Assembly: GCF_001458355.1 (NCBI RefSeq)
Contig: NZ_CYSA01000027.1
Span: 124,001 to 188,000, forward strand
Reading direction: 5' to 3'
Source of the DNA: Thalassovita gelatinovora
GTDB taxonomy: Bacteria > Pseudomonadota > Alphaproteobacteria > Rhodobacterales > Rhodobacteraceae
DNA: 64,000 nucleotides
Shown piece after piece: positions 18,134 to 27,138 of the stretch (positions are counted from its first letter, which is position 1; every line of letters starts with the position of its first letter). The translations under genes were made by a program, and so were the position numbers. The notes beneath the pieces are model-generated. The model worked only from the letters and a program-made list of their open reading frames with translations, did not search any database and was not told where the DNA came from.

Positions 18134-18588
18134 TGGTCAAGGAAATCACCGGAAAACATGTTCTGATCGGTTTCGTTGCGGCCTTTGGTATCATCATTTC
18201 TGTCAATGTCGTTCTGGCGGTGCAGGCGGTGAGAACCTTTCCGGGGCTGGAAGTGAAAAATTCCTATGTCGCCAGCCAGGAATTCAACAAGCGCAAGGCC
18301 GCACAAGAGGCGCTTGGCTGGACCATCTGGGCCGGTGAAGCGGACGGGCAAATCACCCTGAAGATCACCAACGAAGACGGCCGCCCGGTGCGCGCTGCCA
18401 AGCTGGACGCGACGGTGGGGCGACCGACCGAGATCTCCGAGGATGTGACGCCCGATTTCAGCTATGATGGTGAAGCCTATGTCGCGCCGCTGCAATTGAG
18501 CGGCGGCAAATGGAACGTGCGGATGAAAGCAATTTCCGACAATGGCACCGAATTCACCCAGCGGGTCGTCCTGCATGTGAAACGGTAA
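18133..18588 (+). CDS. ccoH: cbb3 oxidase assembly protein CcoH (FixH)
   Basis: A 151-aa FixH-family membrane protein needed for cbb3 assembly. One N-terminal helix (about residues 11-32) is followed by a periplasmic beta-sandwich domain. The ATG overlaps the ccoG TGA, and ccoI starts five bases after its stop, so all are co-translated. It probably helps CcoI and CcoG deliver copper to CcoN; this is known for the family rather than shown by residues here. Confidence 0.92.
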   Translation: MVKEITGKHVLIGFVAAFGIIISVNVVLAVQAVRTFPGLEVKNSYVASQEFNKRKAAQEALGWTIWAGEADGQITLKITNEDGRPVRAAKLDATVGRPTEISEDVTPDFSYDGEAYVAPLQLSGGKWNVRMKAISDNGTEFTQRVVLHVKR

Positions 18589-18592
18589 ACCG

Positions 18593-20779
18593 ATGACTGC
18601 CGCGATGCGTCCCCCTCCATCGGCCTGTCCTGCCTGTATCGCCGCGCCTGCGGCCGCAGCCTTGGCCGAACAAGATCAACCGAAAGAGGCTCGGATCGCG
18701 CTGTCGGTGCCTGCCGTGCATTGTGCGGTTTGTATTTCGTCGGTGGAAAGCGCCTTGATGAAGCATCCCGGGGTGCATTCGGCGCGGGTGAACCTGACGC
18801 TGAAGCGGGTCAGCATCGAAGCCGAACCGGATGTCATGCCGCAGGATCTGACCGGTGTTCTGGACCGGATCGGATATGAGGCGCATGAATTGGACGCGGG
18901 GACGCTGTCGGCGACGGAAACCGACAAGGCCGGGCGCGACCTGCTGATGCGGTTGGCGGTGGCGGGATTTGCGTCGATGAACGTGATGCTGTTGTCGGTT
19001 TCGGTCTGGTCCGGCGCGGTGGATGCCACCCGCGACATGTTCCACTGGATTTCGGCGGCGATTGCGCTGCCGACTATCGTGTTTTCCGGCCAACCGTTTT
19101 TCCGCAACGCTTGGAATGCGTTGAAGAACAAACGGTTGAACATGGATGTGCCGATCGTTTTGGCGATCACGCTGGCGGTGATAACATCGCTGTGGGAAAT
19201 ATCGCTTTCGGGTGAACATGCCTATTTCGACGCGGCGCTGACGCTGACCTTTTTCCTGCTGGCGGGGCGCTATCTGGATCACCGGACCCGGGCGATTGCC
19301 CGATCTGCCGCCGAAGAATTGGCGGCGCTGGAAGTGCCGCGCGCTTTCCTGTTGATCGACGGCGAGGAAAAGCAGGTGCCGGTGGCCGAATTGAAGCTGG
19401 ACGATCTGGTGCTGGTGCGGCCCGGCGGGCGGATGCCGGTGGATGGTGAAATCGTTGAAGGCACTTCGGAAATCGACCGGTCCTTGCTGACCGGTGAAAC
19501 CGTGCCGGTCTTTGCCGAAGCGGGTCGGATTGTGTCGGCGGGCGAGGTCAATCTGACTGGCCCGTTGGTGATCCGCGCCACTGCGGTGGGCAAGGACACG
19601 TCGTTGCACCGGATGGCCGATCTGGTCGCCATCGCGGAATCGGGGCGGTCGCGCTATACGTCTTTGGCTGACAAGGCGGCCAAACTTTATGCGCCGGGGG
19701 TGCATATCTTGTCAGCGCTGAGTTTCTTTGGCTGGTTGCTGTATTCCGGCGATGTCCGGATATCGCTGAATATTGCCGCCGCCGTGCTGATCATCACCTG
19801 TCCTTGTGCCTTGGGGTTGGCGGTGCCTGCGGTGACGACGGCGGCGTCGGGGCGGTTGTTCCGCAAGGGGATGCTGATCAAGCACGCAACGGCGCTGGAA
19901 CGGTTGGCGCAGGTCGATACGGTGGTTTTCGACAAGACCGGCACCTTGACCGCGGGAACGCCGGAACTGATCAATATGGGCGATCACGCTGTGCGCGATC
20001 TTGAAATCGCGCTGGCCTTGTCGCAAGGCAGCGCGCATCCGCTGTCGGTGTCACTGCGTTCGGCGTTGACCGCGGCCGGGGTGAAACCGGCCCGGGTCGA
20101 GGGCCTGACCGAGGTGCCGGGTTACGGCACCGAAGGCCGTTGGCAGGGTGTGCGCGTCCGGTTGGGCCGGGCCCAATGGGTTGGGGCAGAACCGCGCGGT
20201 GAAACCAGCGCTTGGCTGTCGGTCGCGGGCGAAGCACCGAAAGCTTTCGCCTTTACTGACCGTCTGCGCGATGGCGCAGAGGAGGCGGTCAAGGCGCTGC
20301 TGGACAGCGGCAAGGAAATTATCCTGATGTCCGGTGATGCGCCGGCTGCGGTGGAAAAACTGGCACTTCGGCTGGGCATTCAGGATTGGGTGGCCGAAGC
20401 CCTGCCCGAAGACAAGGCGGCGCGGATCACTGCGTTGGGGGCGCAGGGTAAACATGTTCTGATGGTCGGTGACGGGTTGAACGATACCGCCGCGCTGAGC
20501 GCGGCGCATGTGTCGATTTCGCCGGCATCGGCGCTTGATGCCGCGCGGGTGGCGTCCGATATCGTGCTGCTGGGCGGTGATCTGAGCCCGATTGCGGATG
20601 CGGTGAAAACCGCCCGATCTGCCACAAAGCGGATTCGGGAAAATTTCCGCATCGCCACGATCTATAACGTGATCGCGGTGCCGATTGCGGTGCTGGGTTT
20701 GGCAACGCCGCTGGTTGCGGCCTTGGCGATGTCGGCCAGTTCGATTACAGTTTCTCTCAATGCATTGCGGCTGAGGTAA
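18593..20779 (+). CDS. ccoI: Copper-exporting P1B-type ATPase CcoI (FixI)
   Basis: Heavy-metal P-type ATPase (728 aa) that moves copper for cbb3 oxidase maturation. The N terminus has a CPAC pair (Cys12, Cys15) and a metal-binding domain with CAVC (Cys44, Cys47). The membrane CPC motif is at 403-405, the phosphorylated Asp is D447 in DKTGT, and SAHP and GDGLNDTAAL motifs follow in the ATP-binding domain. About eight membrane helices are predicted. Among cco genes this is the FixI type rather than the detoxifying CopA, as its neighbours ccoG, ccoH and ccoS confirm. Confidence 0.95.
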   Translation: MTAAMRPPPSACPACIAAPAAAALAEQDQPKEARIALSVPAVHCAVCISSVESALMKHPGVHSARVNLTLKRVSIEAEPDVMPQDLTGVLDRIGYEAHELDAGTLSATETDKAGRDLLMRLAVAGFASMNVMLLSVSVWSGAVDATRDMFHWISAAIALPTIVFSGQPFFRNAWNALKNKRLNMDVPIVLAITLAVITSLWEISLSGEHAYFDAALTLTFFLLAGRYLDHRTRAIARSAAEELAALEVPRAFLLIDGEEKQVPVAELKLDDLVLVRPGGRMPVDGEIVEGTSEIDRSLLTGETVPVFAEAGRIVSAGEVNLTGPLVIRATAVGKDTSLHRMADLVAIAESGRSRYTSLADKAAKLYAPGVHILSALSFFGWLLYSGDVRISLNIAAAVLIITCPCALGLAVPAVTTAASGRLFRKGMLIKHATALERLAQVDTVVFDKTGTLTAGTPELINMGDHAVRDLEIALALSQGSAHPLSVSLRSALTAAGVKPARVEGLTEVPGYGTEGRWQGVRVRLGRAQWVGAEPRGETSAWLSVAGEAPKAFAFTDRLRDGAEEAVKALLDSGKEIILMSGDAPAAVEKLALRLGIQDWVAEALPEDKAARITALGAQGKHVLMVGDGLNDTAALSAAHVSISPASALDAARVASDIVLLGGDLSPIADAVKTARSATKRIRENFRIATIYNVIAVPIAVLGLATPLVAALAMSASSITVSLNALRLR

Positions 20780-20784
20780 GTGAT

Positions 20785-20943
20785 ATGGACGTACTGGCCT
20801 ATCTGATCCCGATTTCACTGATCCTGGGCGGTCTGGGGCTTTTGTTTTTTATCTTCACGGTGCGGACCAATCAATACGATGATCCCGAAGGCAATGCGCA
20901 ACGTATCCTGAATGGCGATTGGGACGATCATCCGAAGCCCTGA
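20785..20943 (+). CDS. ccoS: cbb3 oxidase maturation protein CcoS
   Basis: A 52-aa single-span membrane protein that completes ccoGHIS. It begins MDVLAYLIPISLILGGLGL and continues through one helix to the TNQYDDPEGNAQRIL segment, a conserved CcoS hallmark. The ATG at 20785 is five bases after the ccoI stop. It is required in related bacteria for cofactor insertion into CcoN. A strong terminator follows, closing the operon. Confidence 0.92.
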   Translation: MDVLAYLIPISLILGGLGLLFFIFTVRTNQYDDPEGNAQRILNGDWDDHPKP

Positions 20944-20994
20944 CGCGGGCACTTTCAGTAAAAAACAACCGGCGACAAGTGCGTTCGCCGACAG

Positions 20995-21030
20995 AAATAC
21001 GCCGGACCGTTTTGCGGCCCGGCGTATTTT
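20995..21030. terminator. Bidirectional terminator after ccoS
   Basis: AAATACGCCGG and CCGGCGTATTT form a perfect 11-bp stem, with further pairing inside and T residues at the 3' side. A residues at the 5' side make it work for the convergent carboxypeptidase gene as well. Confidence 0.88.
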
Positions 21031-21065
21031 CAGATCCGGTGGGGCATTCGGGCCGGTGTCGTTGT

Positions 21066-22481
21066 TCAGCCGGGTCCGACCATGAAGCAGGTGACTTGCC
21101 GTGCCTGCAAACGGCGGCAGGCCAGGTCGGCACTGTCGCGGGTCATGCCAAGGAAGTTGGCGTCATAGCCATTTTTACGGTTCACGACCTTGCGCAAGCT
21201 GCCGTCAAGCGTGCTCATTTCTGTCAGTGCCACTTTCAGAAGCTGCCGTTCGGCGGCGTAGCGGCTGGGATAGCGACCAATATTGATGCCCCAATGGCGC
21301 CCGCCCGAAGTGCTGACACGGGTGACGACTTCGGGTTCCGGCGTGGCGGATTCGCGGGCCAGGGTTTCTTCGACTGCAGCCGCGTTTTCGGCGCTGGCCA
21401 GAACCACGTCTTCGGGGCGCATTTTGGGGGTGACGGCGGGGGTGCCTGCTGTTTCAACTTCGGCCAAGGCGCTGTTGATGTCATCCTTGAGCGCCAGCAG
21501 GACCGGCGGTTTGGCCTGTTCACCGGGACGCAGCCGCGGGCGCAGGCTGCGCTTTACGGCGGTGGCCATCCGGATGGTTTTACCTTCTGCGCCCGATTCG
21601 GGTGCGATACCGGCGTAATTGGGCCGCTGTGGTTTGCGGGTTGCGACCCGGTTGGGTGCCCGGCGGAACCCCAGATCCATCAGTTCGGCAACCTGTGCGT
21701 TGCGCGTGGTGGTGGAGCGGCCACCGAAAACTGTGGTGATGATTCGCTTGTTACCGCGTTCGGCTGACGCAACGAGGTTGAAACCGGCGGCGCGGGTGTA
21801 GCCCGTCTTGATCCCGTCCGCACCTTTATAGGCGTTCAAAAAGCGGCGGTTGGTGTTGCTGACTTCGCGCACACCGGCATCGGTGGAACGGCGCGAAAAC
21901 AGGTTGTAATATTGCGGATAGTCGAAAAACAGATGCCGTCCGAGGGTGGTCATGTCGCGGGCGGTGGACAAATGGCCCGATTCCGTCAGCCCGTTGGCGT
22001 TCTTGAACGTGGTCCGGGTCATCCCCAGCGCTTTGGCGGTGCGATTCATCCGGCGGGCAAAGGCCGCTTCGGAGCCTGAAATCGCGATGCCGATGGCGGT
22101 GGCGGCGTCATTTGCGGATTTCACCGCTGCGGCGCGGATCAGATAGCGCAGCTTGATCCGCTGCCCGGTCACAAGACCCAATTTCGACGGCGGTTCGGCG
22201 GCGGCTTTCTGGGCCACGCGCACCACGGTGTCGAGGCTGATTTCGCCATGCTCGATCGCTTCGAAAGCGATATAGAGCGTCATCATCTTGGTCAGGGAGG
22301 CGGGATGCAGACGAGTATCGGCATTGCGTGAATGCAGCACTTCGCCCGACCGGGCATCAATGACCATAGCTGCGTAAGGGGCTGCGTGCGCGCTAAGCGG
22401 CACAATAGCCAGAATCCAAATAAATGCGAACATCACCAAGCCCAAGCGGGCCGGTTTCCACTGCTGATCCGTCACGATCAC
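21066..22481 (-). CDS. D-alanyl-D-alanine carboxypeptidase with SPOR domain
   Basis: A peptidase S11 penicillin-binding protein (471 aa) that trims the D-Ala from peptidoglycan stem peptides in the periplasm. A signal peptide covers about residues 1-33. The catalytic motifs are S62-x-x-K65 (ASLTK), S122-x-N124 (KSAND) and K225-T-G. A long linker rich in Ala and Glu leads to a C-terminal SPOR domain (about 395-471) that binds denuded glycan and directs proteins to the division septum. The start is a GTG at 22481 with another GTG two codons later; no ATG precedes the signal peptide. The enzyme assignment is firm; septal targeting is inferred from SPOR. Confidence 0.9.
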   Translation of the reverse strand: MIVTDQQWKPARLGLVMFAFIWILAIVPLSAHAAPYAAMVIDARSGEVLHSRNADTRLHPASLTKMMTLYIAFEAIEHGEISLDTVVRVAQKAAAEPPSKLGLVTGQRIKLRYLIRAAAVKSANDAATAIGIAISGSEAAFARRMNRTAKALGMTRTTFKNANGLTESGHLSTARDMTTLGRHLFFDYPQYYNLFSRRSTDAGVREVSNTNRRFLNAYKGADGIKTGYTRAAGFNLVASAERGNKRIITTVFGGRSTTTRNAQVAELMDLGFRRAPNRVATRKPQRPNYAGIAPESGAEGKTIRMATAVKRSLRPRLRPGEQAKPPVLLALKDDINSALAEVETAGTPAVTPKMRPEDVVLASAENAAAVEETLARESATPEPEVVTRVSTSGGRHWGINIGRYPSRYAAERQLLKVALTEMSTLDGSLRKVVNRKNGYDANFLGMTRDSADLACRRLQARQVTCFMVGPG

Positions 22482-22900
22482 TGCCTTTGCTGCCTCTGCG
22501 CCGACGGTTTGCCCATCTGGCGACGTTTATTATGAACAGGCTAGCACATGAATTTTCACGAATAAAGCAATCATTTTTAAGGCTTTTGTTCGTTTCGGGG
22601 GGCGAACAGCGGACGAACGGCCGTTGCTGCGCAAATCTTGGGGGTAACTGGGGTGGCATCCCCAACAAGTGCGATTGCGGCAAGATTGTGAATTTTTCAA
22701 TCTCTGGTTTTGCGGGTGGTTTTTTGCCTAATTTTTGAACATATCCGGTCGCGTCACCCGCGTGGATGTCGGGGATCGGTCGCGTTTTGCCAAAGTTTCG
22801 GTATTCCAGCCGACTTGCGCCTTTTCATTCCGTGCCTGTCTCGCGCGAACAGGCCCTGCAGATTTCGGCAAGGGATCGGGCAAGGCGGTAACTAAAGTCC
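22482..22900. other. Long intergenic region between dac and HAD genes
   Basis: 419 bases without a convincing gene. Two small hairpins are visible: TGTTCG/CGAACA around 22587-22608 and AGATTG/CAATCT at 22683-22703, the latter near T-rich tracts. Open frames here show no recognisable sequence. It must contain the promoter of the leftward carboxypeptidase gene. A small RNA is possible but unsupported. Confidence 0.35.
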
Positions 22901-23608
22901 TCAACCCGTTTCGATCCGTTCGATCAACGCGGATAATTGGCCCAGATGGTCAAGCGCATGATATCTGTGCGACGCGACTGGCGGGTCGGCCCGTTCGATT
23001 TCCCAGACCAATCCGTATGGCACGTAGACCCCCCACCCTCCGACTTCGACCATTGGCACCACGTCGGATTTCATCGAATTGCCCACCATCAGCCCGGTTT
23101 CTGGTCCGTCGCCCAGTCGGCTGAAGATTTCGGCATAAACGGTTGGGTTTTTTTGGGACACGATTTCGACCCCGTCGAACAAATCGCCCAGACCCGATTG
23201 CGCCAGTTTGCGTTCCTGATCCATCAGATCGCCCTTTGTGATCAGGATCACCCGGTGGGTTTCCGCCAAAGCTGTAACCGCTTCGCGGGCATGGGGCAGC
23301 AATTCAATTGGATGTTGCAGCATGTCCTGCCCGGCATCTATCAAAGCCCGGATCACTGACCCCGGCACCCGGTCGCCGGTCACGTCCAATGCGGTTTCGA
23401 TCATCGACAGGACAAAGCCTTTGATCCCGAACCCGTACTGGCCGATATTACGTTTTTCCGCCTGCAACAGACGGTCCATCAGGTGATTAGAATCGGCATA
23501 ATCCTGTAGCAGGGTTGCGAATCGATCCTGTGTCAGGCGAAAAAAGCGTTCGTTATGCCAAAGAGTGTCATCCGCATCGAACCCGATTGTTACAAGTTTT
23601 CCGGCCAA
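22901..23608 (-). CDS. HAD-superfamily hydrolase
   Basis: A 235-aa haloacid-dehalogenase-fold phosphatase. The nucleophile motif FDADDTLWHNE (D10, D12) is at the N terminus. An alpha-helical cap follows, then the ILITKGD motif II Thr/Lys region near residue 125 and a motif III/IV VGNSMKSDV near 175. It is a cytoplasmic small-molecule phosphatase of unknown substrate. The start is TTG at 23608, six bases after GAGGGG, which is convincing. It is transcribed divergently from clpS. Confidence 0.85.
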   Translation of the reverse strand: MAGKLVTIGFDADDTLWHNERFFRLTQDRFATLLQDYADSNHLMDRLLQAEKRNIGQYGFGIKGFVLSMIETALDVTGDRVPGSVIRALIDAGQDMLQHPIELLPHAREAVTALAETHRVILITKGDLMDQERKLAQSGLGDLFDGVEIVSQKNPTVYAEIFSRLGDGPETGLMVGNSMKSDVVPMVEVGGWGVYVPYGLVWEIERADPPVASHRYHALDHLGQLSALIERIETG

Positions 23609-23707
23609 GTTTTCCCCTCTGCCTGCGGCAGACCTCTTTCCTATTCTAACACACAGGTTATATAGACCGTTCTAAGCCACAACCGTCAAAACCAAAGAAG
23701 CGTGCTC

Positions 23708-24046
23708 ATGATCGATTGGCCCGTCAAAATGTCTGACAAGAAAGACGATGATTCCGATCTGTCCGTCGTGTTGCAGACCCGACCGAAAACCAAGCGGCCA
23801 CCGCTTTATAAGGTCATGCTGTTGAATGACGATTACACGCCGATGGAATTCGTCGTGCAAGTGCTGGAACGGTTTTTCGGAGTGAACCACGCACAGGCCT
23901 TTGAAATCATGCTGACGGTGCATAAAAAAGGTCTGGCCGTGGTTGGAGTGTTCAGCCACGAAATCGCGGAAACCAAGGTGACGCAGGTGATGGATTTCGC
24001 CCGTCGTCATCAGCACCCGCTGCAATGCACAATGGAAAAGGAATGA
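23708..24046 (+). CDS. clpS: ATP-dependent Clp protease adaptor ClpS
   Basis: A 112-aa adaptor that brings N-degron substrates with bulky N-terminal residues to ClpAP. The core [19 protein letters not shown] contains the conserved NDDxT that binds the substrate alpha-amino group. [18 protein letters not shown] forms the hydrophobic pocket and ClpA face. The N-terminal 25 residues are acidic and disordered, as usual. ATG at 23708 is favoured over the GTG two codons earlier and over an internal ATG at 23729. The clpA gene is not in the window. Confidence 0.93.
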   Translation: MIDWPVKMSDKKDDDSDLSVVLQTRPKTKRPPLYKVMLLNDDYTPMEFVVQVLERFFGVNHAQAFEIMLTVHKKGLAVVGVFSHEIAETKVTQVMDFARRHQHPLQCTMEKE

Positions 24047-24076
24047 TCCTTTTCCCCTGTCAAAGGGTCTGATCAG

Positions 24077-25063
24077 ATGAGCCATCCACGTCTATCGCTG
24101 GCCCTTGAGGGCGGCGGTCTGAACCTGTCCGATGGCCGGATCGGTGTGTTTGCTGCGCGGTCCGATACCGATTTGTCCGATCTGCCGCAGGCGCAATGCC
24201 AGATCGTGACCGGTTTCAAACCCGATTTCGACCGGTTGAGCGGTCAGGGGTTCGATTGCACGATCACCCCCGAAGGGCGCTATGCGGTCAGCATTGTTTT
24301 CTTGCCGCGTGCCAAGCGGTTGGCCCGGGCGCTGATTGCGCGGGCGGTGGCGCTGACCGATGGGGCCGTGGTGATCGACGGGCAAAAAACCGACGGTGTC
24401 GACAGTGCATTAAAAGAAATCCGCAAGCGCATCGACGTGCAGTCGGTGATTTCCAAGGCGCATGGCAAATTGTTCTGGTTTACCGGAAGCGTCGATCTGA
24501 GCGATTGGGACGCACCCGAAACGGTCGAGATCGAAGGCGGCTTCGTCACCGCGCCGGGGGTGTTTTCCGCCGATGGCATCGATCCGGCTTCGGACCTTCT
24601 GGCGGCGGCCTTGCCGCAAAAACTGAGCGGTGACTGGGCCGATCTGGGGGCCGGGTGGGGATACCTGTCGCGGGCCGTGTTACAGCGCCCGGCAGTGAAA
24701 ACCCTGAGTCTGGTCGAAGCCGATCATGCGTCACTGGATTGCGCCCGGATCAATATCGAAGACGAACGCGCCACGTTCCATTGGGCCGATGCGACCACAT
24801 GGCGCGCGGATCGTCGATTGAACGGTATCGTGATGAACCCGCCGTTTCATACCGGGCGCGCCGCAGATCCCGAATTGGGCCGGACCTTTATCGCGGCGGC
24901 GGCGCGAAATCTGTCGCCACAGGGTGAATTGTGGATGGTGGCCAACCGACACCTTCCCTATGAAACGGCTCTTGCCGGTTTTTTCACCGATGTTAAAGAA
25001 GCGGCAGGCGACAATCGGTTCAAGGTTCTTCACGCCAAACGGCCCTCTCGTCAGAAACGTTAG
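24077..25063 (+). CDS. Class I SAM-dependent methyltransferase (RsmC-like)
   Basis: A 328-aa methyltransferase resembling the 16S rRNA guanine-N2 enzymes RsmC and RlmG. The N-terminal half (about 1-160) is a degenerate duplicated domain. The C-terminal catalytic half has the SAM-binding DLGAGWGYLS (189-198) and the NPPFH motif (254-258) characteristic of base N-methyltransferases. The protein is cytoplasmic. It starts 30 bases after clpS and may share its transcript. The exact target nucleotide cannot be read from the sequence. Confidence 0.82.
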   Translation: MSHPRLSLALEGGGLNLSDGRIGVFAARSDTDLSDLPQAQCQIVTGFKPDFDRLSGQGFDCTITPEGRYAVSIVFLPRAKRLARALIARAVALTDGAVVIDGQKTDGVDSALKEIRKRIDVQSVISKAHGKLFWFTGSVDLSDWDAPETVEIEGGFVTAPGVFSADGIDPASDLLAAALPQKLSGDWADLGAGWGYLSRAVLQRPAVKTLSLVEADHASLDCARINIEDERATFHWADATTWRADRRLNGIVMNPPFHTGRAADPELGRTFIAAAARNLSPQGELWMVANRHLPYETALAGFFTDVKEAAGDNRFKVLHAKRPSRQKR

Positions 25064-25102
25064 ACCCGGTTACCCTACCTTTCAGAATCAGGAGCTTCGC
25101 AT

Positions 25103-25903
25103 ATGACCTTTGCCATTTCAGGCAAGACAGCCATTGTGACCGGCGGTGCCAACGGGATCGGTTTGGCGATCGGCCGGCATTTCATTGCCAAGGGAGCGAA
25201 CGTCATGTTCGCCGATATGGACGAAGATAGCCTAGCCAAAGAGCTGGGTCCGAATGAAGAGGGCAACGCTTATCGCTATTTCGCGGGCGATCTGCGCGAA
25301 AAGCTGACCTTGGCAAATCTGCTTTCGGCCACATTGGATGCTTTCGACAGCGTTGATATCCTGATCAATGCGTCGCGTCAGATTATTGCCGCTGATCCGC
25401 TGAATGCCGATGACGATGCGGTCGAGGCGATGTTGCAGCAAAATCTTCTGGCGTCGCTGCGACTGTCGCAACTGGTTGCCAAGCGGATGATCAAGCAGGC
25501 CAATGGCAGCGGGGAAGGCAGCGCGGGCGCGATCGTGAACCTGTCTTGCATTGCGGCGCGGCGGACGTCTCCGGAACTTCTGGCATATTCGGTATCGACC
25601 GCTGCTCTGGATCAGATGACTCGGTCTTTGGCGGTGGCGCTGGCGCCGCACCGGATCCGGGTGAACGGGCTGGCCTTTGGGTCGGTGATGTCGAACAGCT
25701 TGATGGACACGTTACGTGACCACACCGATTATCGCGGCGAGATCGAAAAACACACCCCGCTGGGGCGTATCGCGGCCCCAACCGAATTGACCCATGCGGC
25801 GCAATATCTGGCATCCGAAGCATCGGCCTTCATGACCGGGCAGATCATGACCGTTGACGGGGGCCGTACCCTGATCGACCCGGTTTCGGCCCCGGCGCAT
25901 TGA
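25103..25903 (+). CDS. Short-chain dehydrogenase/reductase with altered active site
   Basis: A 266-aa classical-type SDR. The NAD(P)-binding TGGANGIG lies at 13-20, the structural Asn in LINA is at 89, the candidate catalytic Ser is at 148 (NLSCIAA) and Tyr at 162. The normal YxxxK motif reads YSVST, so the catalytic lysine is replaced by Thr166. The enzyme may be inactive as a dehydrogenase, or another residue may serve. It starts 39 bases after the methyltransferase gene and lies before hemF. Substrate unknown. Confidence 0.82.
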   Translation: MTFAISGKTAIVTGGANGIGLAIGRHFIAKGANVMFADMDEDSLAKELGPNEEGNAYRYFAGDLREKLTLANLLSATLDAFDSVDILINASRQIIAADPLNADDDAVEAMLQQNLLASLRLSQLVAKRMIKQANGSGEGSAGAIVNLSCIAARRTSPELLAYSVSTAALDQMTRSLAVALAPHRIRVNGLAFGSVMSNSLMDTLRDHTDYRGEIEKHTPLGRIAAPTELTHAAQYLASEASAFMTGQIMTVDGGRTLIDPVSAPAH

Positions 25904-25978
25904 TCCCTGCGCCAATGTGACAGTGGTCCTGATCGGCGTGGGCTGCTAGTCAAATTGCACTGACAGGATGAGGACCCC

Positions 25979-26872
25979 ATGACCGAAGCTTTCGCAGCAG
26001 AAAAACAGCGCGCCAGCGCGTGGTTCAGACAATTGCGCGACGATATCGTCGCCGCCTTCGAGGGACTGGAAAACAGCCAGACCGAAGGCCCCTTCGCCGA
26101 TCAACCGGCGGGCCGGTTCGAAGTGACCGAGACCAAGCGCGCTTCGGAAGACGGAACGGATGCCGGTGGTGGTCTGATGAGCGTGATGCGCGGCGGCAGG
26201 GTGTTCGAAAAGATCGGTGTCAATGTGTCCACCGTTTACGGTGAACTGGGCGAACGGGCGCAGGCGGCGATGGCCGCGCGCAAGGGTATTCCGGGGATGC
26301 AGGATGATCCGCGGTTCTGGGCGTCGGGTATTTCTTTGGTGGCGCATATGCAAAACCCGCATACGCCCGCCGTTCATATGAACACGCGGATGTTCTGGAC
26401 TCCGCACGCGTGGTGGTTCGGCGGTGGGTCGGATTTGAACCCCTGCATCGAATACGCCGAGGATACAGCGCATTTCCACACCGTTCAGAAGGAACATTGC
26501 GACCGGCACGACCCGGGCTATTACCCGCGATTCAAGGATTGGGCGGATGAATATTTCTATATCCCCCACCGCAAGCGGGCGCGTGGTGTCGGCGGCATTT
26601 TCCTCGACGATCACAATACCGGCGAATGGGAAACCGATTTCGCCTTCATTCAGGATGTTGGCCGGGCGTTTCTGCCCGCCTTCGTGCCGATCACCGAAAA
26701 ACGCCGCAACACGGTGTGGGATGAGGCGGACAAGGATGCCCAACTGGTCCATCGCGGGCTCTATGCCGAATATAATCTGGTCTATGACCGGGGCACCAAA
26801 TTCGGGTTGGAAACCGGGCATGATGCGAATGCCGTTCTGATGAGCCTGCCGCCACTGGCCAAATGGGTCTAG
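25979..26872 (+). CDS. hemF: Oxygen-dependent coproporphyrinogen III oxidase
   Basis: Aerobic heme-synthesis enzyme (297 aa) that decarboxylates coproporphyrinogen III using O2. Conserved blocks include the MSVMRGG-like region near residues 62-67, VHMNTRMF near 132, WWFGGGSDLNP near 143-153, the YYPRFKDWADEYF block and EYNLVYDRGTKFGLETG near the C terminus. The start ATG at 25979 has GGATGAGG just upstream. It complements the anaerobic hemN at 7807, giving the cell heme synthesis with or without oxygen. Confidence 0.95.
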   Translation: MTEAFAAEKQRASAWFRQLRDDIVAAFEGLENSQTEGPFADQPAGRFEVTETKRASEDGTDAGGGLMSVMRGGRVFEKIGVNVSTVYGELGERAQAAMAARKGIPGMQDDPRFWASGISLVAHMQNPHTPAVHMNTRMFWTPHAWWFGGGSDLNPCIEYAEDTAHFHTVQKEHCDRHDPGYYPRFKDWADEYFYIPHRKRARGVGGIFLDDHNTGEWETDFAFIQDVGRAFLPAFVPITEKRRNTVWDEADKDAQLVHRGLYAEYNLVYDRGTKFGLETGHDANAVLMSLPPLAKWV

Positions 26873-26913
26873 GCGATCAGGGGGTGGCCCATTCTAGGTG
26901 GACCGCTGATTGC

Positions 26914-27138
26914 TCACTCCACCATAACCGGTTTGCGGATTTTCGGCGCGGCCTCAACCACCAGCGGTTTCAGGCCCGCGCCGCCCGCTGCCAGAATATC
27001 GAACAGTTGCAGCCGCATTCGCGGTTCCCAGAAATCGCTGATGTGATCGGCCACACCGATGACACCTTCTTCATGTGGTCTGCTTTCGAAAAAGGTCGCG
27101 ATCTGGTTCGCCATATAGATCAGCTTGTCCGGCTTCAT
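26914..27138 (-). CDS. fdsD: NAD-dependent formate dehydrogenase delta subunit
   Basis: A 74-aa small subunit of the soluble molybdenum formate dehydrogenase. The sequence begins MKPDKLIYMANQIATFFESR and contains HISDFWEPRMR, both typical of FdsD. Its ATG overlaps the fdhD stop by ATGA, marking it as the last gene of the fds operon. FdsD is small and needed for full assembly or stability in relatives; no cofactor motif is present. Confidence 0.9.
   Translation of the reverse strand: MKPDKLIYMANQIATFFESRPHEEGVIGVADHISDFWEPRMRLQLFDILAAGGAGLKPLVVEAAPKIRKPVMVE

Noticed and set aside
22735-23124. A 129-codon plus-strand frame opposite the HAD gene end
   Set aside because: No ribosome site, no homology and overlap with a clear HAD hydrolase gene.
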